The position numbers were made by a program, and so were the translations under genes. This document shows, piece by piece, positions 1 through 7,317 of a DNA stretch of 64,000 nt. How positions within the stretch are numbered: position 1 is the first letter of the stretch; each line of letters begins with the position of its first letter. The notes below the pieces were generated by a model. The model was not told where the DNA came from, did not search any database, and worked only from the letters and a program-made list of their open reading frames with translations. Origin of the DNA: a virus; the IMG/VR virus record IMGVR_UViG_3300044691_000116, positions 1 through 64,000 of that record; one strand, 5' to 3'.

Positions 1-1
1 C

Positions 2-199
2 ACGCGCCAGGAAGCGGCGCTCATCTTCGCGAACTGCCGCCCGCACGTCGATCCCCTGTGGCACTGGACGAGCGAAGAGCACGAATCGAACGACTCGTGT
101 GCCTGGGATTGCCACTTCAGCAACGGCTGCCAGGTCAACGGCAGCAAGTCCTCCGAGGGCAGCGCCCGAGCCGTCCGCTTGATTCACATCACCGACTGA
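2..199 (+). CDS. DGR target protein 1, C-terminal fragment (DUF1566/Lcl-like, carries VR1)
   Basis: The reading frame is open from the left edge, so only the last 65 residues are present. The fragment contains the WHWTSEE segment and the AW-x-C-x-F ... K-S-S-E-G-S-A-R-A-V-R ending typical of DUF1566/Lcl C-terminal domains, which adopt a C-type-lectin-like fold. Variable repeat VR1 covers almost the whole C-terminal end. The DNA from 1 to 88 is identical to 504-591 in the next gene, so the two genes are recent tandem duplicates that differ only inside VR and after it. The final residues (after the conserved VR end) differ from the second copy. Inferred role: a surface-exposed variable protein diversified by the adjacent retroelement; its ligand is unknown. 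Confidence 0.85.
   Translation, partial: TRQEAALIFANCRPHVDPLWHWTSEEHESNDSCAWDCHFSNGCQVNGSKSSEGSARAVRLIHITD
89..178 (+). repeat. VR1: DGR variable repeat VR1
   Basis: These 90 bases align without gaps to TR 1264-1353. They differ at nine positions (99, 107, 113, 120, 129, 135, 140, 141, 144), and every one corresponds to an adenine in TR. The last 34 bases are identical to TR despite containing adenines, as expected for the 3' initiation-of-mutagenic-homing (IMH) segment. The substitutions change codons for Tyr, Asn and Asp in TR to Cys, Asp, His, Ser, Cys, Val, Gly and Ser. Confidence 0.95.
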
Positions 200-218
200 A
201 TCCTTCAATCCTTCAGTC
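194..218 (+). other. Hairpin just downstream of VR1
   Basis: A 7-bp perfect inverted repeat (GACTGAA/TTCAGTC) with an 11-nt loop begins 16 bases past VR1 and overlaps the target stop codon. DGRs such as that of Bordetella phage BPP-1 have a DNA hairpin at this place that promotes homing. The match here is positional; function is inferred. Confidence 0.45.
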
Positions 219-237
219 CACTCGAGGAGATGACCCA

Positions 238-696
238 ATGACCGAAATCACGCTGCAGGCCGTTCGCGCCAAGCAGACCGAGTTGGCGACCATGATCGCC
301 GCCCTGATGAACCAGACCGCGACGACGGTCTCCGTCGACGCGATCGACATCGAGCTGCGCGACGGCGAGCACTACGCCGGCGCCGTCCTGAACGATGACG
401 GCACGATCAAGCACCACCTGGTGCTGATGGCCGAGAAGCCGGACGAGATGCTGCCGTGGGCGCGCGCCATGGTCTGGGCCGATAGCGTTGGTGGCTTGCT
501 GCCCACGCGCCAGGAAGCGGCGCTCATCTTCGCGAACTGCCGCCCGCACGTCGATCCCCTGTGGCACTGGACGAGCGAAGAGCACGAATCGAACGACTCG
601 TGTGCCTGGTATTGCTACTTCATCAACGGCTACCAGGACCTCAACTTCAAGTCCTCCGAGGGCAGCGCCCGAGCCGTCCGCAGATTGACTTCGTAA
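238..696 (+). CDS. DGR target protein 2 (DUF1566/Lcl-like, carries VR2)
   Basis: This is a 152-residue protein. The start at 238 is chosen for the GAGGAGA ribosome site 8 bases upstream. Residues 1-85 form a conserved phage domain that includes the ELRDGEHYAGAVL segment. Residues 88-152 are the DUF1566/Lcl-like C-terminal domain, with WHWTSEE followed by the variable face AWYCYFINGYQDLNFK and the constant SSEGSARAVR end. I recognise small proteins of this type from many phage early regions, where the function is not established. Here the C-terminal domain is under DGR control. It is probably co-transcribed with avd and the RT. No signal peptide or membrane segment is visible, so it may act in the cytoplasm or be a minor virion part. 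Confidence 0.88.
   Translation: MTEITLQAVRAKQTELATMIAALMNQTATTVSVDAIDIELRDGEHYAGAVLNDDGTIKHHLVLMAEKPDEMLPWARAMVWADSVGGLLPTRQEAALIFANCRPHVDPLWHWTSEEHESNDSCAWYCYFINGYQDLNFKSSEGSARAVRRLTS
504..681 (+). repeat. Second copy of the 178-bp target-gene duplication (first copy 1-178)
   Basis: Bases 1-178 and 504-681 are identical except at positions within VR that correspond to TR adenines. This shows that the two target genes arose by tandem duplication and that mutagenic homing is the main force separating them. Confidence 0.9.
592..686 (+). repeat. VR2: DGR variable repeat VR2
   Basis: These 95 bases align without gaps to TR 1264-1358. There are eight differences (602, 610, 616, 623, 640, 641, 646, 647), all at TR adenines. 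Seven of the eight replacements are T or C; the exception is the G at 602. The 3' part is identical to TR through CGCAGATT, five bases longer than in VR1. VR1 and VR2 share only the A-to-G change at TR 1274. Confidence 0.95.
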
Positions 697-699
697 GTC
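687..699 (+). other. Short hairpin abutting VR2
   Basis: GACTT and AAGTC form a 5-bp inverted repeat with a 3-nt loop directly after VR2, across the stop codon. Its position matches the post-VR hairpin of other DGRs, but the stem is short. Confidence 0.3.
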
Positions 700-728
700 C
701 TTCGATCCTTTGAATTGAGTCCCGCCAC

Positions 729-1091
729 ATGGCCATCCACGACCAACTGCCTATCTACCGCACCGGCGTGCGCCTGCTCGCCCTTGCGGTCAGAGTGCAG
801 GAGCAAATGCCGCGCAGCATCAAACGCATCTTGGGCGAGAAGATCACCCACCATTGCGTTGAGATGCTCGACCTGATGGCGTTCGCCAACGCGACCCAGA
901 AAGGCGTGCGCGCCAGGCACATCCAGGCGCTGCTGTCGCGGCAGCGCGCGGTGACCGTGCTTCTGCGGGTCAGCCACGATAGCCGATACCTCTCACCCAA
1001 GCTGTGGGCCGAGTCTGTCGAGTTGCTTGGCAGCATCGGCAGCCAAGCCGGCGGGTGGCTCAAGTCCGCAAATAGGGCGCCTGCAGCATGA
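729..1091 (+). CDS. avd: DGR accessory variability determinant
   Basis: This 120-residue, mostly helical protein has the Avd family pattern: an N-terminal YRTGVRLLALAVR helix, the MPRSIKRILGEKI helix, and the C-terminal ELLGSIGSQAGGWLKS end. Avd forms a pentamer of four-helix bundles that binds the DGR reverse transcriptase and template RNA and is needed for mutagenic cDNA synthesis. It lies between VR2 and TR, as in the BPP-1 order. Its TGA stop overlaps the ATG at 1088 of the RT frame, which suggests translational coupling. Length is typical of the family. Confidence 0.93.
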   Translation: MAIHDQLPIYRTGVRLLALAVRVQEQMPRSIKRILGEKITHHCVEMLDLMAFANATQKGVRARHIQALLSRQRAVTVLLRVSHDSRYLSPKLWAESVELLGSIGSQAGGWLKSANRAPAA

Positions 1092-2449
1092 CGGTCAAGG
1101 CCCTCATGCCCGTGCGCAATGTGAATCTGGTTGCGCCCCTCGCCTACCCGGCGACGGACATGCACACCACAGATACCGTCGCCTCTGTGCGGGCCGCGTC
1201 TGGTGCAGCTATCGACCTGATCGGCGCAAGCCTTCGGGTCGACGGCCTTGAAAGCGCGACAACAACGACTCGTATGCCTGGAATTGCAACTTCAACAACG
1301 GCTACCAGGACAACAACAACAAGTCCTCCGAGGGCAGCGCCCGAGCCGTCCGCAGATTCCAACCTGTTTCCCCTGCTCGTCGAGGCGTACCTCGATTGCC
1401 GGCGCACGAAGCGCAACAGCGCCAGCGCGCTCGCATTCGAGGCCCACCTCGAAAGCAACCTGTGTGACCTGCACGACGATCTGGTCTCTGGCGCCTACCG
1501 GCCTGGGCGATCGACGTGCTTCGTCACGCTGCGCCCCAAGCCACGCGAGATCTGGGCGGCCGGCTTCCGCGATCGGGTGGTCCATCACCTGCTCCACAAC
1601 CGGATCTCGCCCACCTTCTACCGGTCGTTCACGGCTGACACCTGTGCCTGCATCCCGGGCCGCGGCACGCTGTACGCCGCTCGTCGCCTCGAGGCACAGG
1701 TGCGCAGCCTCACCGAGAACTGGTCGCGGCCGGCGTACTACCTGAAGTGCGACCTGTCGAATTTCTTCGTTGCGATCGACAAGTACGTGTTGCGCGAGCA
1801 GCTGCTGCCGCGCATCGAGGGCGCCTGGTGGCAGGACCTCTCCGAGACGGTGCTGTTCCACGACCCGCGCGGTGACGTCGAAGTGCGCTCGCCGGCGGCC
1901 GTCATGCGCCTGGTGCCACCGCACAAGAGCCTGTTCAATGCGCCGGCCGACACCGGCCTGCCGATCGGCAACTTGTCGTCGCAGTTCTTCGCAAACGTGC
2001 ACCTCGACGCGCTCGACCAGTTCGCCAAGCACCAGCTACGCGCGCCGCGGTACGTGCGCTACGTCGACGACTTCGTTTTCACGCACGAGTCGACCGAGGT
2101 TCTTAGCGGCTGGCTGCGCCAGGTCGACGCGTTCCTGCCATTGCGGCTCGGCGCTCACCTGAACCCACGCAAGACCGTGCTGCAGCCCATCGCCCGCGGC
2201 ATCGACTTCGTGGGCCACGTCATCCGTCCGTGGCACCGCACGCTGCGGGCGAACGCCCTGCCGAACGCCTTGCGCCGGCTCAGCGCAACGCCTGATGACA
2301 CGCTCTTCGAGACGCTGAACAGCTACTTCGGCATGTTCCGCCAGGCGCCGGCTAGCCATCACGTCCGCGCCCAGCTGGCCAACGCAGCCCGGAACCGCGG
2401 CTTCTGCGTCAACGGCTCGCTCACAAAAGTTTATCGAAAGACAGCATGA
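1088..2449 (+). CDS. DGR reverse transcriptase (start uncertain)
   Basis: The RT domain begins near base 1360 (SNLFPLLVEAYLDCRR) and is about 360 residues long, similar to Bordetella Brt. Motif A is CDLSNFFVAID, the class-specific motif is GLPIGNLSSQFFAN (DGR RTs have an SQ here), and the catalytic box is YVDDF at bases 2060-2074, residues 325-329 if counted from 1088. The enzyme copies TR RNA with errors at adenines, together with Avd. The frame is open back to an ATG at 1088 that overlaps the avd stop, so a 453-residue form would translate TR itself into a Thr/Pro-rich stretch. The only other ATG before the conserved domain is 1274, inside TR. Which start is used is not resolved. Confidence 0.93.
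   Translation: MTVKALMPVRNVNLVAPLAYPATDMHTTDTVASVRAASGAAIDLIGASLRVDGLESATTTTRMPGIATSTTATRTTTTSPPRAAPEPSADSNLFPLLVEAYLDCRRTKRNSASALAFEAHLESNLCDLHDDLVSGAYRPGRSTCFVTLRPKPREIWAAGFRDRVVHHLLHNRISPTFYRSFTADTCACIPGRGTLYAARRLEAQVRSLTENWSRPAYYLKCDLSNFFVAIDKYVLREQLLPRIEGAWWQDLSETVLFHDPRGDVEVRSPAAVMRLVPPHKSLFNAPADTGLPIGNLSSQFFANVHLDALDQFAKHQLRAPRYVRYVDDFVFTHESTEVLSGWLRQVDAFLPLRLGAHLNPRKTVLQPIARGIDFVGHVIRPWHRTLRANALPNALRRLSATPDDTLFETLNSYFGMFRQAPASHHVRAQLANAARNRGFCVNGSLTKVYRKTA
1264..1358 (+). repeat. TR: DGR template repeat TR (transcribed donor)
   Basis: The 95-bp donor lies between avd and the RT domain. Read in the VR frame it is rich in AAC/AAT/TAT/TAC/GAC codons, eight of them hit in at least one VR, the codon style that gives broad diversity when adenines are replaced. 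12 of its 23 adenines between 1264 and 1322 are substituted in at least one VR. No VR difference occurs at a non-adenine. The template RNA probably starts in the 1092-1263 spacer and runs into the RT gene; its ends cannot be seen from sequence. Confidence 0.95.
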
Positions 2450-2709
2450 CGCCGAAGTTCACCGCTCCCGCCATGGTCGGCCGCATGTCCCCGCCGCTGT
2501 TCTCGCAAGGCTGCCTCATGGAGCCGCACAACCCGCGCTTCGCCAGCTACCCCTTCGTAGCGGTGCGGTACTGGATGCATGCCGATGGCTGTCGCCCGGG
2601 ATCATTCAGCTCACGCCCGGCCAATCGGCAGCGCGGCCGAGAGTCCGACTGGTTTCTGTGCGCTCTTCCGCCAGTGCAGGCCGAACTTTTTCAAGGATGC
2701 CTAGCATGA
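2446..2709 (+). CDS. Hypothetical protein, 87 aa
   Basis: The ATG overlaps the RT stop (ATGA) and its own TGA overlaps the next ATG at 2706, so it sits in a coupled chain. No domain is recognised. There are no membrane segments; cysteines and prolines are frequent. It could be a non-coding spacer that happens to be open, but overlaps at both ends favour a real gene. Confidence 0.5.
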   Translation: MTPKFTAPAMVGRMSPPLFSQGCLMEPHNPRFASYPFVAVRYWMHADGCRPGSFSSRPANRQRGRESDWFLCALPPVQAELFQGCLA

Positions 2710-3104
2710 GCGCCACTCCCAAAGCCGACCGTATCAACGCAGTCGCGCTGACCATGCAAGGCGTGATGGCTGGGCTGGTCGACTTCTACGACGACGCCGT
2801 CGGCGCTGGTCAGCACAACATCGTCTTGATCGTCAACGCAGGCGACACGTCGCAATACGTTGCAAACACCGAACGGCCCCAGGCCATCGGAATGATGCAA
2901 GGCGTCCTCGCCCGCTGGTCGCTCGGGATGCCCGACACGATGCCGGGCGAAAGCGCTCCTGGCGACACGCGGGCCTTCGAGTATCTGTTGAACGAGTTCG
3001 TCGCCGAACTCAAGCGCAGCGGCACTGAGATGAACACGTCGCGCGCCAACCTCGTCGCGCACGCCGGCAGTCTGGTAGCTCAGGCCAATCGGAGGCGCGC
3101 ATGA
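2706..3104 (+). CDS. Hypothetical phage protein, 132 aa
   Basis: The start at 2706 is set by the ATGA overlap with the gene before it; an earlier in-frame ATG at 2658 lacks a ribosome site. The protein looks soluble and mixed alpha/beta, with NIVLIVNAGDTSQYV in the first half. I do not recognise the family. It is followed by a 4-base overlap with the next gene, so this is one transcription unit running toward int. Confidence 0.65.
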   Translation: MSATPKADRINAVALTMQGVMAGLVDFYDDAVGAGQHNIVLIVNAGDTSQYVANTERPQAIGMMQGVLARWSLGMPDTMPGESAPGDTRAFEYLLNEFVAELKRSGTEMNTSRANLVAHAGSLVAQANRRRA

Positions 3105-3397
3105 GATCCGGCCACACCTTCTATGGTCATGAGGCCGGCCGCGCATCCCGCGAACTCGGGCAAGCGCTCACCCAAGCCAACACGTTTCGCAGCCTGCTCG
3201 CCGAGACGGATGCCGCCTTGCGCGGGGCGTGGGTTGCTGGCCGCTTGCCCGCCGGGATCATCTCAAACGACTTGATCGAACGAACGCGCGCCGCACTTGC
3301 TGGCGAAGCAGTCCGACGCGAAACCTTGGAGGAGTCGGTCGATCGTCTATCAAAACTTCCCGGCGCAATCACACAACTCACGAAAGCCGGCCCGTGA
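3101..3397 (+). CDS. Hypothetical phage protein, 98 aa
   Basis: The start is set by the ATGA overlap with the preceding stop, and the end overlaps a GTG start. The protein is helical (GRASRELGQALTQANTFRSLLAE), and probably forms a coiled-coil or small bundle. No family is recognised. Confidence 0.65.
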   Translation: MRSGHTFYGHEAGRASRELGQALTQANTFRSLLAETDAALRGAWVAGRLPAGIISNDLIERTRAALAGEAVRRETLEESVDRLSKLPGAITQLTKAGP

Positions 3398-3624
3398 ACA
3401 TCAAATCCGCGCTCTGGCCTGTCCTGCTGGTCACTGCCATCGCCCTCGGCTGCCTGGGCGCAGAACTGCACCAGCAGGAGCACGACACGTGGATCCAGTT
3501 CCGCACCACTCACCGCTGCGTCGACATCGGCAAGACCTCACCGCCAGCCGGCATCAGCACAACGCCAGGCAAGACCGCGTGGCTCTGCGACGACCAACTG
3601 ATCCACGTGCACGACACCGAATAA
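3394..3624 (+). CDS. Small exported or membrane-anchored protein, 76 aa
   Basis: It starts with GTG overlapping the previous stop (GTGA). The N-terminus is a short basic end plus a hydrophobic stretch (LWPVLLVTAIALGCLGA), consistent with an uncleaved anchor or a signal peptide. The remainder has two cysteines that could form a disulfide in the periplasm. Family unknown. Confidence 0.6.
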   Translation: MNIKSALWPVLLVTAIALGCLGAELHQQEHDTWIQFRTTHRCVDIGKTSPPAGISTTPGKTAWLCDDQLIHVHDTE

Positions 3625-3648
3625 CTCCGGCATTCACGAAAGCAAATC

Positions 3649-4056
3649 ATGAAGACCATCCTCGCGACCCTCGCCCTCATCGCTCCGCTGCTGGCGAGTG
3701 CTGCAACCGTCGAGCCGACGCCTTGCTACAACTACCCGGCCACGCAAGTCAACTGCGTTCCCCTCGTGGTCGATGGCATCACGTCGGCGAACATGGTTCG
3801 CTATTCCACGTCGGCCGGGTCATTCCTTGCGATCACGTTGGACAACGTGGTCTATACGACGCTGCCGAGCGCCTGGGTCACGACGTCGGTGGCGACCGGC
3901 CCTTATGACGCGAACCAAAACTGGGTCGGTCAAGCGTACTCCGGTGCGGCGGTGCTGTCGTTCAACCTGAACATGCACACGAAGCGCGGCATCTGCTCGG
4001 GCCGCGGGTGCCGGACGCCCTACAGCTACTCCGTGCTGGGCGGCTCGCTGCAGTAA
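3649..4056 (+). CDS. Secreted hypothetical protein, 135 aa
   Basis: It has a clear signal peptide (MKTILATLALIAPLLASAA) with an AxA-type cleavage site around residue 19. The mature part is beta-rich with four or more cysteines, including a C-terminal RGICSGRGC pair, which suggests a disulfide-bonded periplasmic or secreted protein. A 24-base gap precedes it. Function unknown; it could alter the lysogen surface. Confidence 0.65.
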   Translation: MKTILATLALIAPLLASAATVEPTPCYNYPATQVNCVPLVVDGITSANMVRYSTSAGSFLAITLDNVVYTTLPSAWVTTSVATGPYDANQNWVGQAYSGAAVLSFNLNMHTKRGICSGRGCRTPYSYSVLGGSLQ

Positions 4057-4104
4057 CCCCCACCCCTCCCACCAGGGCATTTACTACGTCAACGAAAGAT
4101 TGAG

Positions 4105-4971
4105 ATGACCGAAACCACTCAAGCCGCACGCCAGGTGCAAATCGTCAGCCGCTGGAATTCGTCCCGTGTGCTGTTCTCGTTCGATGTGCCGGCAACGGTC
4201 GCGAGCGGAATGGAGACGCGAGCAGCGCTGGAGTCCGCTGTGGCTGGCGGCGCCAACCTGCGCGGCGCCGACCTGAGCGACGCCGACCTGAGCGACGCCA
4301 ACCTGCGCGGCGCCGACCTGAGCGACGCCGACCTGAGCGACGCCAACCTGCGCGGCGCCGACCTGCGCGGCGCCAACCTGCGCGACGCCGACCTGAGCGG
4401 CGCCGACCTGCGCGGCGCCAACCTGAGCGACGCCAACCTGCGCGGCGCCGACCTGCGCGACGCCGACCTGCGCGACGCCAACCTGCGCGGCGCCGACCTG
4501 CGCGGCGCCAACCTGAGCGACGCCAACCTGCGCGGCGCCGACCTGCGCGACGCCGACCTGCGCGACGCCGACCTGCGCGGCGCCGACCTGCGCGGCGCCG
4601 ACCTGCGCGACGCCGACCTGCGCGGCGCCGACCTGCGCGACGCCAACCTGAGCCCAATCAAGGCCGACTACTTCGACGTGCTGCTGCGCGCGCCGCGCGA
4701 GATTCCTGCTCTACGCGCCGCCTTGGTTGCCGGCAAGGTGGACGGCTCCTGCTACGAGGGCGCGTGCGCGTGCCTTGTGGGCACGATCGCCAATGCTCGC
4801 GGTGCGCAGTACGACGCGCTCGGCTCCGGTCTGGCGCCGAATTCGAGCCGACCCATCGAGAGCTTTTTCATGTCAATCACGAGCGGCGACACGCCGGAAA
4901 CGAATCAGGTGTCAAAGCTGGCTGTCGAATGGCTCGACGAGTTCGCCGGCTTGTTGTCTGCCGCCGCCTGA
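4105..4971 (+). CDS. Pentapeptide-repeat protein
   Basis: This 288-residue protein has residues about 50-182 made of about 27 units of the A-(D/N)-L-x-x pattern. These predict a right-handed quadrilateral beta-helix. Residues 1-49 and 183-288 are non-repetitive; the C-terminal part ([19 protein letters not shown]) appears on other phage pentapeptide proteins that I recall. Pentapeptide proteins such as Qnr/MfpA mimic DNA and bind gyrase, but that role is not shown here. No membrane segment is seen. Confidence 0.88.
   Translation: MTETTQAARQVQIVSRWNSSRVLFSFDVPATVASGMETRAALESAVAGGANLRGADLSDADLSDANLRGADLSDADLSDANLRGADLRGANLRDADLSGADLRGANLSDANLRGADLRDADLRDANLRGADLRGANLSDANLRGADLRDADLRDADLRGADLRGADLRDADLRGADLRDANLSPIKADYFDVLLRAPREIPALRAALVAGKVDGSCYEGACACLVGTIANARGAQYDALGSGLAPNSSRPIESFFMSITSGDTPETNQVSKLAVEWLDEFAGLLSAAA
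4252..4650 (+). repeat. 15-bp tandem repeat array encoding pentapeptides
   Basis: A nearly perfect array of 15-base units alternates GCCGACCTG or GCCAACCTG with CGCGGC, CGCGAC, AGCGAC or AGCGGC. About 27 units lie in phase with the reading frame. The DNA-level identity among units shows recent expansion, and the array is likely to be length-variable. Confidence 0.9.
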
Positions 4972-4998
4972 CCCCACGGGGCTTTATAGGAGATTGAG

Positions 4999-5355
4999 AT
5001 GGGACGAGAGCTTTTCCGAGTGCCGATGGATTTCCCGATGAACCCAACAGACGGGCAGATTGCTTACCGGCAAGGTCGGCAGCTCGCGTACAAATCTGGG
5101 CGATGCAAGCCTCCGGCCGGCTACCAAATGTGGCAGACCGTCAGCGACAGGCCTTACTCGCCGGTCTTTGCGACCGCTGAGGAATTGGCCCGTTGGTGCT
5201 CACTCAATCCGTGGGGTGCCGAGCGCGATAACCCAGTCAGCTACGAGACGTGGCTTCGTTTCATCAACGGCCCCGGGTGGGCGCCTTCGATGATCGCCAC
5301 CAACGGCAACATGCAAACCGGCGTCCACGCCCTCGCTACCGGAGCAACGCAATGA
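4999..5355 (+). CDS. Hypothetical phage protein, 118 aa
   Basis: A good ribosome site (AGGAG) lies ahead of the ATG. The protein is soluble and contains GYQMWQTVSDRPYSPVF and many aromatic residues. It overlaps the next gene by 4 bases. I do not recognise the family beyond its being a common type of small early phage gene. Confidence 0.65.
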   Translation: MGRELFRVPMDFPMNPTDGQIAYRQGRQLAYKSGRCKPPAGYQMWQTVSDRPYSPVFATAEELARWCSLNPWGAERDNPVSYETWLRFINGPGWAPSMIATNGNMQTGVHALATGATQ

Positions 5356-5612
5356 GCAAGCCGAAATTGACGCCGTGGTTTCCTGCCACCCAGAAACCTG
5401 TTCGCCCAGGCGTTTACGAGGTCATAACCCGTTGCTCCGAAGAGGGCCAGCCAGCGTATAGCCATTTCGACGGCGCCTACTGGAACGGCGGATGGGAGTC
5501 TCCAGAGCGCGCTGCGATCCGCGCGAACTTCTGCGACAAAACAGGTTCTCAGGGTAGTTGCGAATTGCTGCTGAATTGGCGCGGACTCGCTACCGGAGCA
5601 ACCCATGCGTGA
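5352..5612 (+). CDS. Hypothetical phage protein, 86 aa
   Basis: The ATG overlaps the preceding TGA. The sequence has the PATQKPVRPGVYEV opening followed by FDGAYWNGGW and ends LNWRGLA, a pattern I associate with small phage proteins seen beside early genes. Function unknown. Confidence 0.7.
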   Translation: MSKPKLTPWFPATQKPVRPGVYEVITRCSEEGQPAYSHFDGAYWNGGWESPERAAIRANFCDKTGSQGSCELLLNWRGLATGATHA

Positions 5613-5934
5613 GCCTCTGACGCCCAACGAAGCAGCGGGTCTACCGTCGATAGCCAGCGATTTGCACGCCATTGCGGCAAGAGCCGTTTTTGATTTTAAG
5701 GTTCCGACTAAAGCGAAAAGCCTCTACCCGGCACTACACGCGGTGGCTTATGCAATCGAGTGGCCCAACCAAGCTGAGGCACTTGGCGCAGTCTTCCGCA
5801 TCGTCGCGGGCGCGTGCGGAGTCAAGTATGGCTCGGAATACATGGGCAGGGTAATTGACGCTAGGCATCGGGACGGAACGCTTCAGTCGGTGCTGCGTGG
5901 CGCCATCAAGGATCACCATGACCAAACCAAATGA
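5605..5934 (+). CDS. Hypothetical phage protein, 109 aa
   Basis: It overlaps the preceding gene by 8 bases and the next by 17. The protein is helical and Ala-rich, with no membrane segment or recognised motif. Its place in a coupled row supports it. Confidence 0.6.
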   Translation: MREPLTPNEAAGLPSIASDLHAIAARAVFDFKVPTKAKSLYPALHAVAYAIEWPNQAEALGAVFRIVAGACGVKYGSEYMGRVIDARHRDGTLQSVLRGAIKDHHDQTK

Positions 5935-7069
5935 CGCCCAGGCAACCCAAGCCGCTTCGCCCAAGCAAGCGGAGCCGGCAGGGTGGAAGAGCCTTTCCGA
6001 TTGCGAATGGGTGAACATCGTCAACGCGCCGAGCGTTCTCGACCCGATGAACAGCAAGGATGATGCTGTTGCGGAAGCGTTCAAACTCATTGAGGCGAAG
6101 CTGCGCGAGAAGAATGCGGGCACGCACCCAGCAGAGCCGGCAGATTGGTCGGGTCGTGTGATCGAAGTTTTCTACGAGACGCATCGGGCGGTCATCCGTT
6201 ACGAAGGAGATCACCCTGAAATCAATCAGGCCGTCTATCTCGCCACCCCGCAACAAGCGGTATCAGCGCAGGAGCTGAGCGACGAGCAAATCAGCCTGCT
6301 CTGGATGGAAGCTCATCATCCGCATCGTGCGGGAAGCTCTACCGGCAATACACGCGTTAAGCGCTTCGCCCGTGCTGCTATCGCCGCTGCCCGCGCGCAA
6401 CAGGCCCCGCAAGCTTCCCCGAAGTCCGACGAGCCACTCGACATGCCCGAGAACGACGAAGCGCACGAGGCATGGGTATCGGCCTGCGAGGTGGACGGCG
6501 TCAAGCACAGCGGATCGGCGTTTGAGCGTGGATGGGAACTCGCGCTGTCGAACGGCTTGCCGGAATGGCCTACCTGGGCTTCGCAGATCCTGAAGATCGT
6601 TCGCGAGCACTCAGGATACGACGGCTTCGATGATGCCGATGGCGTTGACCTTGTCGAGGAAACTCGCGAGTGCCTTGGCGAGTTGGCGGCTATGGCTGAC
6701 CGTGCCCGGTCGGAACTGAAGGCGGCCCCGCAAGCCTTGGAGGTTAGGGACTGCATCGAATACCTGAACGACTGCTTCGTGGATGACGATGGCCGACTCA
6801 CCTTGACTCGTGATCGGATCGTGGAAACCTTGCAGGCGTTCACTACTCCGAAATCCCCGCAAGCTGTCGAGTCGCAGGGGCAGGTGCAGAAGGGTTGGAA
6901 GCTCGTGCCGATTGAGCCGACGATGGAAATGCTCGCGGCAGGCTACGAGAACCGCGAAGGCCCAACGCCCTATGCAGCGTACCGGCCTAGCGAAGTCGGC
7001 GCGATCTATCAGGACATGATCGCCGCAGCTCCTGACCGCACAGCTACTCCTGCTGGGGAGGGCGCATGA
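5918..7069 (+). CDS. Mosaic phage early protein, 383 aa
   Basis: The start at 5918 is preferred to an upstream ATG because it gives the usual small overlap. The protein is a string of short modules separated by Ala/Gln/Pro linkers: a SW-type segment, a FARAAIAAARAQQ helix, and a C-terminal W-K-L-V-P-I-E-P-T module ending IYQDMIAAAP. The same terminal module recurs in the gene at 10200. Modular proteins of this style are common in temperate phage early arms and have no assigned function. Confidence 0.65.
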   Translation: MTKPNDAQATQAASPKQAEPAGWKSLSDCEWVNIVNAPSVLDPMNSKDDAVAEAFKLIEAKLREKNAGTHPAEPADWSGRVIEVFYETHRAVIRYEGDHPEINQAVYLATPQQAVSAQELSDEQISLLWMEAHHPHRAGSSTGNTRVKRFARAAIAAARAQQAPQASPKSDEPLDMPENDEAHEAWVSACEVDGVKHSGSAFERGWELALSNGLPEWPTWASQILKIVREHSGYDGFDDADGVDLVEETRECLGELAAMADRARSELKAAPQALEVRDCIEYLNDCFVDDDGRLTLTRDRIVETLQAFTTPKSPQAVESQGQVQKGWKLVPIEPTMEMLAAGYENREGPTPYAAYRPSEVGAIYQDMIAAAPDRTATPAGEGA

Positions 7070-7317
7070 GCAAACGTTTATTCACTGCCGCAAATGGCGA
7101 AGTCCGCTGCGAATGGACTATCAGGCTGCGAGGCAAGGCGGCAAACCTCGGTAGCGATGACGTAGCGCAATGCATGAGGCGCAAGGTTGTCGGCGATCTT
7201 TGTGCTCAGCACGCCAAGATGGCAGACCGCTGGTCGTGCAACTACTGCGGCGGGAACGATGAACTTCCGCCCGACCACTGCATGGATTGCAGCCGCCCAC
7301 AGGACGTAAAAGCATGA
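7066..7317 (+). CDS. Small zinc-ligand protein, 83 aa
   Basis: It starts on an ATGA overlap. The C-terminal half has CNYCGG and CMDC pairs, plus an upstream C-x9-C spacing, compatible with a zinc ribbon. Possible nucleic-acid or protein adaptor; family not recognised. Confidence 0.6.
   Translation: MSKRLFTAANGEVRCEWTIRLRGKAANLGSDDVAQCMRRKVVGDLCAQHAKMADRWSCNYCGGNDELPPDHCMDCSRPQDVKA

Noticed and set aside
1088-1263. Separate small gene between avd and TR
   Set aside because: The frame has no stop before the RT domain and its product looks like nothing known; it is better treated as RT leader or template RNA spacer.
4252-4650. Regular repeat array considered as CRISPR
   Set aside because: Repeats are contiguous 15-bp coding units without spacers and in frame with a pentapeptide protein.
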